NCBI RefSeq assembly: GCF_033115175.1 | Contig: NC_084835.1 | Span: 25,439,858 to 25,503,857, forward strand | DNA from: Lepus europaeus | Taxonomy: Eukaryota; Chordata; Mammalia; Lagomorpha; Leporidae | Direction: 5' to 3' | Length of the DNA: 64,000 bases | The notes under the pieces: generated by a model | Told to the model about the DNA's origin: nothing | The model's input: only the letters and a program-made list of their open reading frames with translations | Databases searched by the model: none | Shown here: positions 23,388 to 31,746 of the stretch, piece after piece | Layout of the letters: each line of letters starts with the position of its first letter | Numbering within the stretch: position 1 is the first letter of the stretch | Program-made: the position numbers and the translations under genes

Positions 23388-25890
23388 GGGCAGGGAGGCG
23401 GCTGGGACACCGTCTTCAGTGAGCAGCTTGCCCAACCACTCCAGGTCTGAAAAGCAAGTACCCCAGGGAGCCAGAGCGGCTTGGCACTCAGGAGAGAACC
23501 ACCCAAGTCTCCGTTCTACTGCCGTGAACTCCTGTGTTGCCATGTACAGAGGCCGCAGCAGCATGAAGGGTTGTGGCTTCTCTTTTTATTTAACTTTTTA
23601 CGTTTCCATTTCTATGGTTTTCCTTTCCTTTACGCAGTAGATGCTTTCTTCCTCCTGCAGTTCCAGGCCACGTGGAACTACGTGGAGATATTGCACAGAC
23701 AGAATTGCTTTGCAGCGTTGCAGGGCCCAGGAGCAGGAGCCCAGGCCCTCCCTCCAGGGTAGAGATGCACAGAAAAATGGAAATTGCACTAGGAACCTCT
23801 TCCTTCGTTGTGTGGACAGAAAAGTTCATGGTTGCATTCAGGGATTGCAGGGACCACATGGGCTGTCATGGGTGGACAAAGGGGCCACAAGCTGTTTTGC
23901 ACAAATGCCTACTCAGCTGTCCACTCTGCCATCCAGGAGTGTGCAGCTGAGGAGCCGGCTGGACCAGCCTGCCAGCCCAGGCACGTGACTGGTCTAGCTG
24001 CACGCCTAGGACACACTGCCAGGCTTCCCAGGCCAGCCCTGTCTGCTACTCCACCTGGAAATGTTCTCGCCATCACTTTTTTTCTGACTGTTTGCTATCT
24101 TCCACTCTTGATAGACTTCTTGCCCCAAAACCCTGTGAGAAATGGATCTGCAAGGGTGATTTTCCACTCTCTGGGGCTTGAGTGGAGGTGCAGAGCTGGG
24201 GGGCTATCCTGACCACCTCCCTCCTAAGGGAAGCTGAGCCCTTTCCCATGTGTTAGAGAGCTGGTGCAAGAGTGAGGCTGGGCGTGGCAGGGTCGGAAAT
24301 CCTCTGAGCTTTCAGAAGTGGCCAGAATGCCTGCCGTAAGCTCCTGAATCAGGGATTTTCAGCACTACCTCCGAGCCATGGGGTTGGCTGTCCAGCCAGG
24401 CTTCCAGGCCCTGAGGACGTGTGATCAGGTTCAGCAAGAGGGTGTGAGGAAACTTCTTTGGGAAGCAGAGAGCCATGCAGGTAGAATCATCATCTCCCAA
24501 GTGGCCAAGTACAGCACCCTACTCCAGGCCCATGGGGACTGCCACTCAGGGTTCGGGGTGGGCAGGGGTAGTTTCTCCAGCCTCCCCAGTCTACTGGGCA
24601 GAGCGCAGTGGTGTCTTTATAGGAAATGCTTTATAGGGTGGGGTGGGTTATATTGGTGTTTTACCAGGGTGCTTCTAAATTACTTATAAAAAACTGTCTT
24701 TGAACATTTTTTCTTTCACTTGCCTGAGTTCACATGAGTGATGGTTACAACTTTGATGGTCACAAGGCTGCCTTCTTGTTGCCCCCCAGTTCCTCTACTG
24801 GCCTGCCTGACCTCGGTGGCCTGGCCCTGGGCCCTAGCCCCTTAGCCCTTCTCCACAGCTCTTCTTTCCAAACAGAAAAGGCTAAGGTCAGGGTGTTTTT
24901 CTCTTGTAAACAAACGACGACTTATTTAACAGAAAGGATAGCAAGCAACCTGTGGGCCAGCTGTGTCCTCAGAGTGAGTCCTTTCTGATACCATCAGATC
25001 CTTCCAGGCAGTGTGGGCCAGAAGGCTGCCGAGGGTGTAGGTCAGTCGTGGCAGCCCCTCGTTTGAAGGGCAGGCCTGATTCTAGCCAGGAATCACTTGC
25101 AAGCTTCAGTCTCTGGACCACCGAGTACTGACAAGTGTTAAGAGTCAGGGGCCAGCCTTGGGCTGGATTCTTAGGTAAGAGAGCATCTGTGATTCTAAGG
25201 CCCTTCCGAACCTCCAACCCTGGGTAAGGCAGGCATCACCTAAGTCATCTGTCTGCTCCACTTTGTGGCACTGAAGGTAGAAGGGGGGTGTGGGTTCATT
25301 GGCTTCGCTTTATGTAAAGTTAGACAGGTCTGTGTTTCCCCTCTCCATTTCCCCTAACTGGATGACATGGACACATTCCGAACTCCCCCCGCTGGGAGGA
25401 CCTGCCAGGCTGAGGGGAAGTAAGGCCAGAAATGCGAATCCTTTAAGATTGTGAAATACTGGTTCTCATTCTTTAAAGCTTATTTGTAAATACCTATTTG
25501 AATGCTGTGTATTTGTACAGGAATTTGAGCAAAAAATGTATAGAGTGTGACGTCCAATTGGTATTCAGCCCTATAAATGTGTTTTTAATCTCTGGCATTC
25601 TGTGCTTATTTAAAACAATTAGACTTCTAACCATTTCTTTTATGTATTCATGTTTAAAGAAAAAGTGATTTACAAATGATCCTACCTGTACCAGAAAAGC
25701 AAAGTTAAAAGGAAAAAATTTGTACCAGTGTCCCAAAAGGTATTTTACTGTATATATTGTGGTAGCATGTTATAAACCCAGCAAGTAAGTAATGTGAATT
25801 TTAGATGTAAATATCTGCCACTTGATTTCTCCCCCTCCCTGCCCCCTGACTGCTGTGATGTGAATTAAAGATGAATACCTGATACCGATC
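23388..25890 (+). other. DOCK3: DOCK3 3'UTR
   Basis: About 2.5 kb of non-coding, repeat-poor sequence follows the stop. AT content rises after 25.4 kb and an ATTAAA signal sits at 25864-25869, shortly before the GC-rich MANF promoter region begins. The exact cleavage site is inferred. No other gene is visible in this stretch. Confidence 0.75.
25864..25869 (+). terminator. DOCK3: Candidate DOCK3 polyadenylation signal (ATTAAA)
   Basis: ATTAAA, the commonest variant hexamer, is the last good signal before the CpG-rich MANF promoter. It follows long AT-rich UTR-like sequence. Confidence 0.55.
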
Positions 25891-26763
25891 CACTGAGTTC
25901 ACTGAACGGGAGCAGCGCAGGTCTCTCTCAGCCCCTGTCGCCGGGCTCCAAGCCCTTCTTAGCCCCCACGGACTTGTCCCTGCCGCACTGAGCCAGCCCT
26001 TCCCGTGGCCTGCCTCGGCAGGCGGTCCCGGATGAGGCTTCCGCCAGTGCTTGTCCGCGGACCTCGGGACCCACGCAGGAGGGCCTTGGAGCTTAGGTGG
26101 GAAGCAGGAGGCGGAGAGCCAGCCACCTAGAGCACGCTTCCGGGGCTGCGAGGGGCCGGGGGGCTCTTCCAAGAGTGACAGCCACGCCCCCGGCCGTGAC
26201 TCCCGATTCAGGCGATCCCAAAGCGGTCCCCTCAGAGGTCCCGAGGGCAGCCCGGCCGGGCCGGCCTTAGCTCTGCAGCGCGACAGCGTCCACTCGGCAG
26301 GTCCGGGGAGGGCGCACTCGGGGCAGCCGGGGCAGGCACGCAGGCGCCTGAGCCTCAGCCTCAGCCTACTTTTCCAAAGGCTGGGTCTCCCGCCCACGTG
26401 GTGGTTGTAAAAAAGGAAAGAAACCTCTCCCAAGCCTAGCCTGCCGCCTCCCCCGTCTCCCCGCCGGCCCTGGAGGGTCTCTGCTGACCCCAGGACTCCT
26501 AACCTGCGCCGCGAGTCGGAGCCCTGGACGGAGAGTGCCGCAGGTATTTTGGGGGAAGGCGTGGAACCTAGGGCAAGGGAAATGCGGGACAACCCAGCGG
26601 ATTCAAGGAATCCGGACTGCACTGGATCGCGCGGCGACCGGCTTCCGCCCAGGCGATTGCCCCTACCCAAGATGGAGGCGCATGCAGCTTCCGTCGCAGC
26701 CGCAGCGCTGCGGCGCGGGTTCAATCAGCAGCCGACAACTGTCTAGGGCTAAAGCGCCACCAA

Positions 26764-26863
26764 CCAATGGGGAAGGGTAGCGTGGAGCCGGCCGTCTGGG
26801 CTCCGTGGCACGTGGACCAATGGGAGCGCGGCGTATGGGAGGGCGCCGGGGCCGCCCGCCAAT
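26764..26863 (+). promoter_or_regulatory. MANF: Three CCAAT boxes in the MANF proximal promoter
   Basis: CCAATGGG occurs at 26764, 26817 and 26859 (starts 53 and 42 bp apart), all in the same orientation. NF-Y binding is inferred from the motif. No canonical ERSE-I (CCAAT-N9-CCACG) was found at any of the three. Confidence 0.65.
26811..26821 (-). promoter_or_regulatory. MANF: ERSE-II unfolded-protein-response element of MANF
   Basis: The minus strand reads ATTGG-T-CCACG (plus strand CGTGGACCAAT), an exact match to the ERSE-II consensus ATTGG-N-CCACG. It lies about 135 bp upstream of the ATG. ERSE-II bound by NF-Y with ATF6/XBP1 is the known route of MANF (ARMET) induction by ER stress. It overlaps the second CCAAT box and a CACGTG at 26809-26814. 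Confidence 0.85.
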
Positions 26864-26954
26864 GGGAAGCTACGGCGCGCGGCCGGGACTTGGAGGCGGC
26901 GCGGCGGCGCGGGTGCGGTTCAGTCGGCGGCGGCGGCGGCGGCGGGAGAGGAGG

Positions 26955-27039
26955 ATGTGGGCCACTCACGGGCTGGCGGTGGCGCTGGCCCTGAGCGTGC
27001 TGCCGGGCAACCGGGCGCTGCGGCCGGGAGACTGCGAAG
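26955..27039 (+). CDS. MANF: MANF exon 1 coding part (signal peptide)
   Basis: From ATG to donor G|GTGCGG. It encodes [20 protein letters not shown] and ALRPGDCE, ending in phase 1. The start context GAGGATGT has a purine (G) at -3. Confidence 0.95.
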
Positions 27040-29692
27040 GTGCGGGGCCGCGCTCCGCGGCTGGCCTGGTAGCGGCGCTGGACACCGCCAAGCCACCCGG
27101 CGGCCAGGGCCAGGACGGGCGGGGGCGGCGGCCGCGGGGCCCGGCGGGGTCCGCCTGAGGAAGGGCGGCAGACGCCGGCCTAGAAAACACTGGCCCGCTG
27201 AGGGAGCATTGAGAGTAGATCGTGCGAGAGCGTGGCCTGAAAGCCACATCGCGCCGGAGTTTTTGTCCCTTCTCATCGCTGTCCGGAGGCTCCCGGGAGC
27301 CGTGCGAGGGCCGCGAGTCGGGGTTCAGTGTTGCATTGGGAATGGCCGTTTCCACCGTGATCCTTTCTCTCCCGCCTCCCGTGGATCCATTTATGAGGTC
27401 ACAGTGAGTCCCGTCTCAAGGACACTTGTGCACGTTCGACTGAGGGAAAGATGCCGGGAGCATCTTCTGTGGTCGTTAGGGTGATAAGCTCGTGCCCCGT
27501 AAGCCCTGGGCGTGCCAGGGTACCCGAGCTCGCGTGGACACCTGAGAAAAGCCAGTGAAGGAGAAACCTCTCGTGATGGGTCTCCACGCCTCCTGTTAAA
27601 ATTGTAGTGGATCGGGGACAGCTGGGTGATGGCTGGCATCCTCTCCCCAACTTCTCTTTTTCAGTGTGTATCTCTTACCTGGGAAGGTTTTACCAGGACC
27701 TCAAAGACAGAGATGTCACCTTCTCCCCAGCCACTATTGAAAAAGAGCTCGTGAAGTTCTGCCGTGAGGCAAGAGGGAAGGAGAATCGGCTGGTGAGTAG
27801 CTGGCGCCCCGCCGGCTCCGGCTCCGGCTCCGGTTCGGGCTCCCCGTGAGCTGTCAGGCAGGCTTCTTGCTCAGAGGCATGGCCTTGCCCTGCGTTCAGG
27901 AGAGCTGCCTCTCCGCTTCACCGCTCAGCACGTGTTCTTGTGATATGTCCTAGCCCTGTTAGGATTTGTTAAGCACCTGCTGGGCGCTGGGTGTATGGGT
28001 GGGTGGAGCATCTGATAACAGATCAGAGTGTTTGGTGGAGAGGGCGGGTTTGGACTTGGACAGAATGGTCCAGAGAGATCTCTGAGGAGGCGGCATCACT
28101 GAGGTGAGGTAAGGGCACCGCAGGCAGAGGGAGCAGCCCGTGTGAGTCCCCAGGAGCCAGAAGTGTGTGAGGTGCTCCTGGAGCGGCCAGAGCCCAGTGG
28201 AGGACAAGTAGCCCTAGGGCAGGGCTTTTGTAGCTTTAGTTGCCCTGGAAGTCTCTGGTTTGTCTGTCATTCTGTTAAAGGTTTGAACCCTGGCAACTCT
28301 TAAGTTCATCGGTGAATGGCAGCTCTAGGACCAAGCACGTGCATAGAGACCAGGGCTTGCAAGGACTGAAGCTGACCACCAGTACAGGCAGGACACCAAA
28401 AAGTGAGGCCCTGGCAGCAAGGATTTGTGGACGGCAGCGTGTTTCGGAGGAGACGGCTCAGCTGTTGTCCTTTCTTGCTGCAGTGCTACTACATCGGGGC
28501 TACAGATGACGCAGCCACCAAGATCATCAACGAGGTGTCGAAGCCCCTGGCCCACCATATCCCCGTGGAGAAGATCTGTGAGAAGCTGAAGAAGAAAGAC
28601 AGCCAGATCTGCGAGCTCAAGTACGGTGAGTGTGGCCAGGCCCTGCCAGATGAGTGCCCTCCAAGCTCACTGTCAGGCTCGGGGAGGAAGGCGAAAAACT
28701 CAGTCCCCTGAGAGTGGGTCCTGCAGCGTGGCAGGCGAGGACCCAGCATCGAGGTGGGTGGGGTCAGAATAAGCCACACTGAGGAGGGGACATTTCGGCA
28801 AACCGAAGAAGGGGGTGACTTGCCAAGAGGCGGGGCCCGGAGCACATCCCAGGCAGAAGGGCTAGGTGGTGTGAAGGCAGCCAGGTGGCCAGTCACAGAG
28901 CACCTTGCAAGTCGGCAAGGACTTTAGCTTTCACTGTGAGTGACGGCGGGAACATCACAGGAGGGCTCTGACCTGACCTGGCTCTCCCAGGCTTGTCCTG
29001 GCTGCAGGCTCTGAAAAGAGCGGGCGATTCGAGGAGGTGCAGGAGCCCCACAGCATCTGTCTGCTGACTCACTCTTTACTGCACAGAGCCCCTGTGCTCC
29101 CAGCGTCAGGCCCCCTCTGCACGGTGAGGCAGCAGCAGTGGTTGTGGGTTTTTTGTTGTTTAAGAACTTGAATCTCCAGGGGCCTGTGTTTGCCCACTGC
29201 CATCAGATGCCTGGTCTCAGAGTGAGCCTGTCATAGGCTGAGCTGGTTGCAGGTCACTCTGGTCCCAGGTGGTTATGGAGAATGAGTCCTGTCGTTCGGT
29301 CAGCGGCCTGCAGTTGCTGTTTTAGGGTGACGGGGCTGGGAGCCGTGTCCCTTCAACACGGCCTTGTCTGGAAGTGTCTCTTCTCGCAGCAGCCGGCAGA
29401 GCTGATTGTTCTGAGGCAGTTCCGCCATGCAGGGGTTGACACATCCTGGGACCACTGGGGGCTGTGGCTGCTCCCACCCAGCCAGTCACTCTCGCTCCTC
29501 TCTCCAGACAAGCAGATCGACCTGAGCACAGTGGACCTCAAGAAGCTCCGAGTGAAAGAGCTGAAGAAGATCCTGGACGACTGGGGGGAGACGTGCAAAG
29601 GCTGCGCAGAGAAGGCCGACTACATCCGCAAGATCAATGAACTCATGCCTAAATACGCCCCCAAGGCGGCCAGCGCACGGACTGATTTGTAG
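26955..29692 (+). CDS. MANF: MANF (mesencephalic astrocyte-derived neurotrophic factor), complete, 4 exons, 179 aa
   Basis: ER-resident, stress-secreted protein that supports dopaminergic neurons and ER proteostasis. Exons 26955-27039, 27665-27792, 28484-28625 and 29508-29692 join cleanly (85+128+142+185 nt). Residues 1-21 are a signal peptide ([18 protein letters not shown]..), with cleavage probably after Ala21. A saposin-like N-domain follows, then a SAP-like C-domain. All eight family cysteines are present at 27, 30, 61, 72, 103, 114, 148 and 151; the last two form the CKGC (CxxC) motif. The C-terminal RTDL is the family's KDEL-like retention signal. I start at ATG 26955: human has an extra ATG three codons upstream (MRRM), but here that codon reads GAG. 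Confidence 0.97.
27665..27792 (+). CDS. MANF: MANF exon 2
   Basis: Acceptor CTTTTTCAG and donor CTG|GTGAGT. It encodes [20 protein letters not shown] through [12 protein letters not shown], part of the saposin-like N-domain with Cys30 and Cys61. Confidence 0.97.
28484..28625 (+). CDS. MANF: MANF exon 3
   Basis: Acceptor TTGCTGCAG and donor G|GTGAGT. It encodes [20 protein letters not shown] through [12 protein letters not shown], including Cys72, Cys103 and Cys114. Ends in phase 1. Confidence 0.97.
29508..29692 (+). CDS. MANF: MANF exon 4 with stop
   Basis: Acceptor CTCTCTCCAG. It encodes [20 protein letters not shown], then [13 protein letters not shown] (CxxC at 148-151) and SARTDL before TAG at 29690-29692. 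Confidence 0.97.
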
Positions 29693-29945
29693 TCGGCCTG
29701 ACCCCCTCCGCCCCGGAGAGGGGAGCAGCAGCTCCGCTGTCTCTCCCCAAAATCGCCTTTTTGTAATTTATTTTTTAAGTGGGCTCCTGACAACAACAGG
29801 TGCGAAGCCTGGAGCTTTCCGTGACGCCAGCTCTGCTAGTGCCCCTGGGGGGGATTTACTCCCTTCTGTTGCTGGTTTACTCTAGGACTTCAACATGTGT
29901 CTGGGATTTTTTTATTAAAGGAGAAAAAAGTTCCAGCTGTCTTTC
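29693..29945 (+). other. MANF: MANF 3'UTR
   Basis: A short UTR ends near the ATTAAA at 29914-29919, which is followed by A-rich sequence. The length is consistent with the compact MANF mRNA; the cleavage site is inferred. Confidence 0.65.
29914..29919 (+). terminator. MANF: MANF polyadenylation signal (ATTAAA)
   Basis: ATTAAA is the only strong hexamer soon after the stop, about 220 nt downstream of TAG. Confidence 0.6.
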
Positions 29946-31239
29946 GACAATTAACGTGAATACTGAAACAGGGTTTTGCCCCCTAAGGATCTTACTGCAT
30001 TATGCTTTGTATTTTGCCATTTGTCCCTCAACTCACCTATGCCAGAAGTAGCAGGGCAGGACATGGGTTAGAACCAGCTGTTGTATATGGCTTCAGACCA
30101 GCGTCTGGGGAGAAGGTCGGGCTTGGTACCCTGCCCCTGATGCACTGTCCCCGAACAGGAGGCTTCCCGGCTGTTGGGCATGGAGCACTGAGTTGAGGGT
30201 GTGTGGGAGGGTCTTCCGTCGGACAGAAGCTCTGTGGAATGTGGTTTTCCACATGGTGCCCTCGCTGCGTTCAGTACTGAAATCTCTCAAAGGTGTTTGC
30301 GGTCTGGTGTCAGTCCCACGCTCTGATTTAGATTCCTGCCAGCTTCCCCAGGAGGCGGTCGGAGGGCTGCCTCTCCTGTTTAGAGGAATCCAGTTGAGGG
30401 CCCGAGGGCTTGTCTGACAGTCCTCTGGTGTCGCTTGGGAAAGCCAGTTGTCCGTGAGCTCTGGCTGCTCCGCTGTCCTGCAGAGACCAGCTGAAAGGAA
30501 GCAGTCACGGTGCTGCCCGAGGAGCTGAGCTCAGCCCCTCCTTGGTGTGGTTTCTAAGCCCAGTGCGCCCGTAAGGGGATCTTCCAGCCTGCCGGGGAGC
30601 CCGCTGCTCCCTCTTGCAAAATCTTTGCTTTTGGACCTGCCAGGCCGGCTCCATCAGGAGAAACGGGCTGGATGCGCTGCCCATCCCGCGCTCCCTGTGC
30701 CCGAAGTGGGGCCAGGTCCGGCAGTGGCTCCGGCAGCCAACCTTGGAGGACGAAAGCGGCCCGATGGGCCCTGGCACACGGGCACCCTTGCCCTCACAAC
30801 GCCGAGGGAGAAAAGGTCCTATCCTTGGGGGTGCGCAGGGGAGCACGGCAAGCTGTGGCAACTGCTGGCACCGCCCCGGCCTCCCCAGCCTGCTGTGTGC
30901 CTGGATGCCGCAGCAGAGGGTGAAGCCCAGTGGCACCAGAGTGGCAGCTCCGTGAGTTGCGGGTCTAACTGCTGCTGAGCGTGCGCCCCGCCAGGTTGCA
31001 CCTGCGTGCATGTGCCTGGTGCGTGATCCCCGTGGTCTTCCCAGGGACTGCTACAGGTGAACCTGAACACGGAGCTGGGCGTGGGCAGTGCACAGGGCCT
31101 AAGGACTGGCATGGCTGTCAGCGCTGGACCCCGGCGAGGGGACTGCAGGGGGGGATGGGGGTCGCTGCAGCAGAGCACCGGGTGAAAACGACACTGGGGC
31201 CAAGGCCCCAAACGCCGAAACTGACGAATGCTGCGTAGA
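29946..31239. other. Intergenic MANF-RBM15B, 1.3 kb
   Basis: GC-rich single-copy sequence with no repeat and no supportable gene. Open frames here follow GC content and lack start or splice support. Confidence 0.6.
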
Positions 31240-31482
31240 CGAAAGCTACCGTTCCTGTTCCAAGCAGCGCAGACCCTGGCGCCGGCAGAAGGCTGCCGGG
31301 CCCTGGCCACGAAGCTCCTCTGGGCGCACGGGGTCGAGGACCAGCCCTGCACGCTGCAGTCTGAGGCGACGCGAGCCGACCCGGCTCTTGCGGGCGCTCC
31401 CATCACTCCCCGCGACGCCCGGAAGCCTTAGCCGGCGTGGCCGCGTGGTGGCGCCCGAGCGCACCTCCGCCTGCCCCGGGGT

Positions 31483-31555
31483 CACGTGGCACGGGGCGGC
31501 GCACCTGGATGACGCACCCCGGCGCAGCGCTCGCTCCGCCCACCTCCGTCACGTG
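31483..31555 (+). promoter_or_regulatory. RBM15B: Pair of GTCACGTGG E-boxes upstream of RBM15B
   Basis: CACGTG cores at 31483-31488 and 31550-31555, both in the context GTCACGTGG, 67 bp apart. This suggests USF/MAX/TFE-type factors; binding is inferred. Confidence 0.5.
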
Positions 31556-31647
31556 GGCCGGCCGGCGCCACTTGATAACGCGGCGCCCGGGCCCTCGGCG
31601 CCGCTGCCGCCCCGCCCCGCCGCCACAGCCGCGCCGATTCCTTTTGT

Positions 31648-31660
31648 CCAAGATGGCGGC
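31648..31660 (+). promoter_or_regulatory. RBM15B: YY1-type initiator motif of RBM15B
   Basis: CCAAGATGGCGGC matches the YY1 consensus (AAGATGGCGGC) about 90 bp upstream of the RBM15B ATG, a position typical of TATA-less YY1 promoters. Its ATG opens a short unrelated frame and is unlikely to be the main start. Confidence 0.7.
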
Positions 31661-31746
31661 GCCGGGGGCGCTGCCTCCTGGGCCGCCGCCGCCGCCGTCA
31701 CTGTGAGGAGCCTGCGGCCCGCCCGCCCGCCCGCCGCGCCGGCGCC

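Larger units (their letters stand above)
26050..27180. promoter_or_regulatory. MANF: CpG-rich island over the MANF promoter and exon 1
   Basis: Dense CpG and GC-rich sequence runs from upstream of the promoter into intron 1, with a short CGG run just before the ATG. No TATA box is visible. Boundaries are by eye. The transcription start is not determinable from sequence alone. Confidence 0.7.
27040..29507 (+). other. MANF: MANF introns 1-3
   Basis: Introns at 27040-27664, 27793-28483 and 28626-29507. All have GT..AG ends. None contains a recognisable CSINE or other gene. Confidence 0.75.

Noticed and set aside
25801-26724. 307-codon minus-strand open frame upstream of MANF
   Set aside because: CpG-island sequence with few stops because of GC content. 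It shows no splice or domain evidence and overlaps the DOCK3 polyadenylation region.
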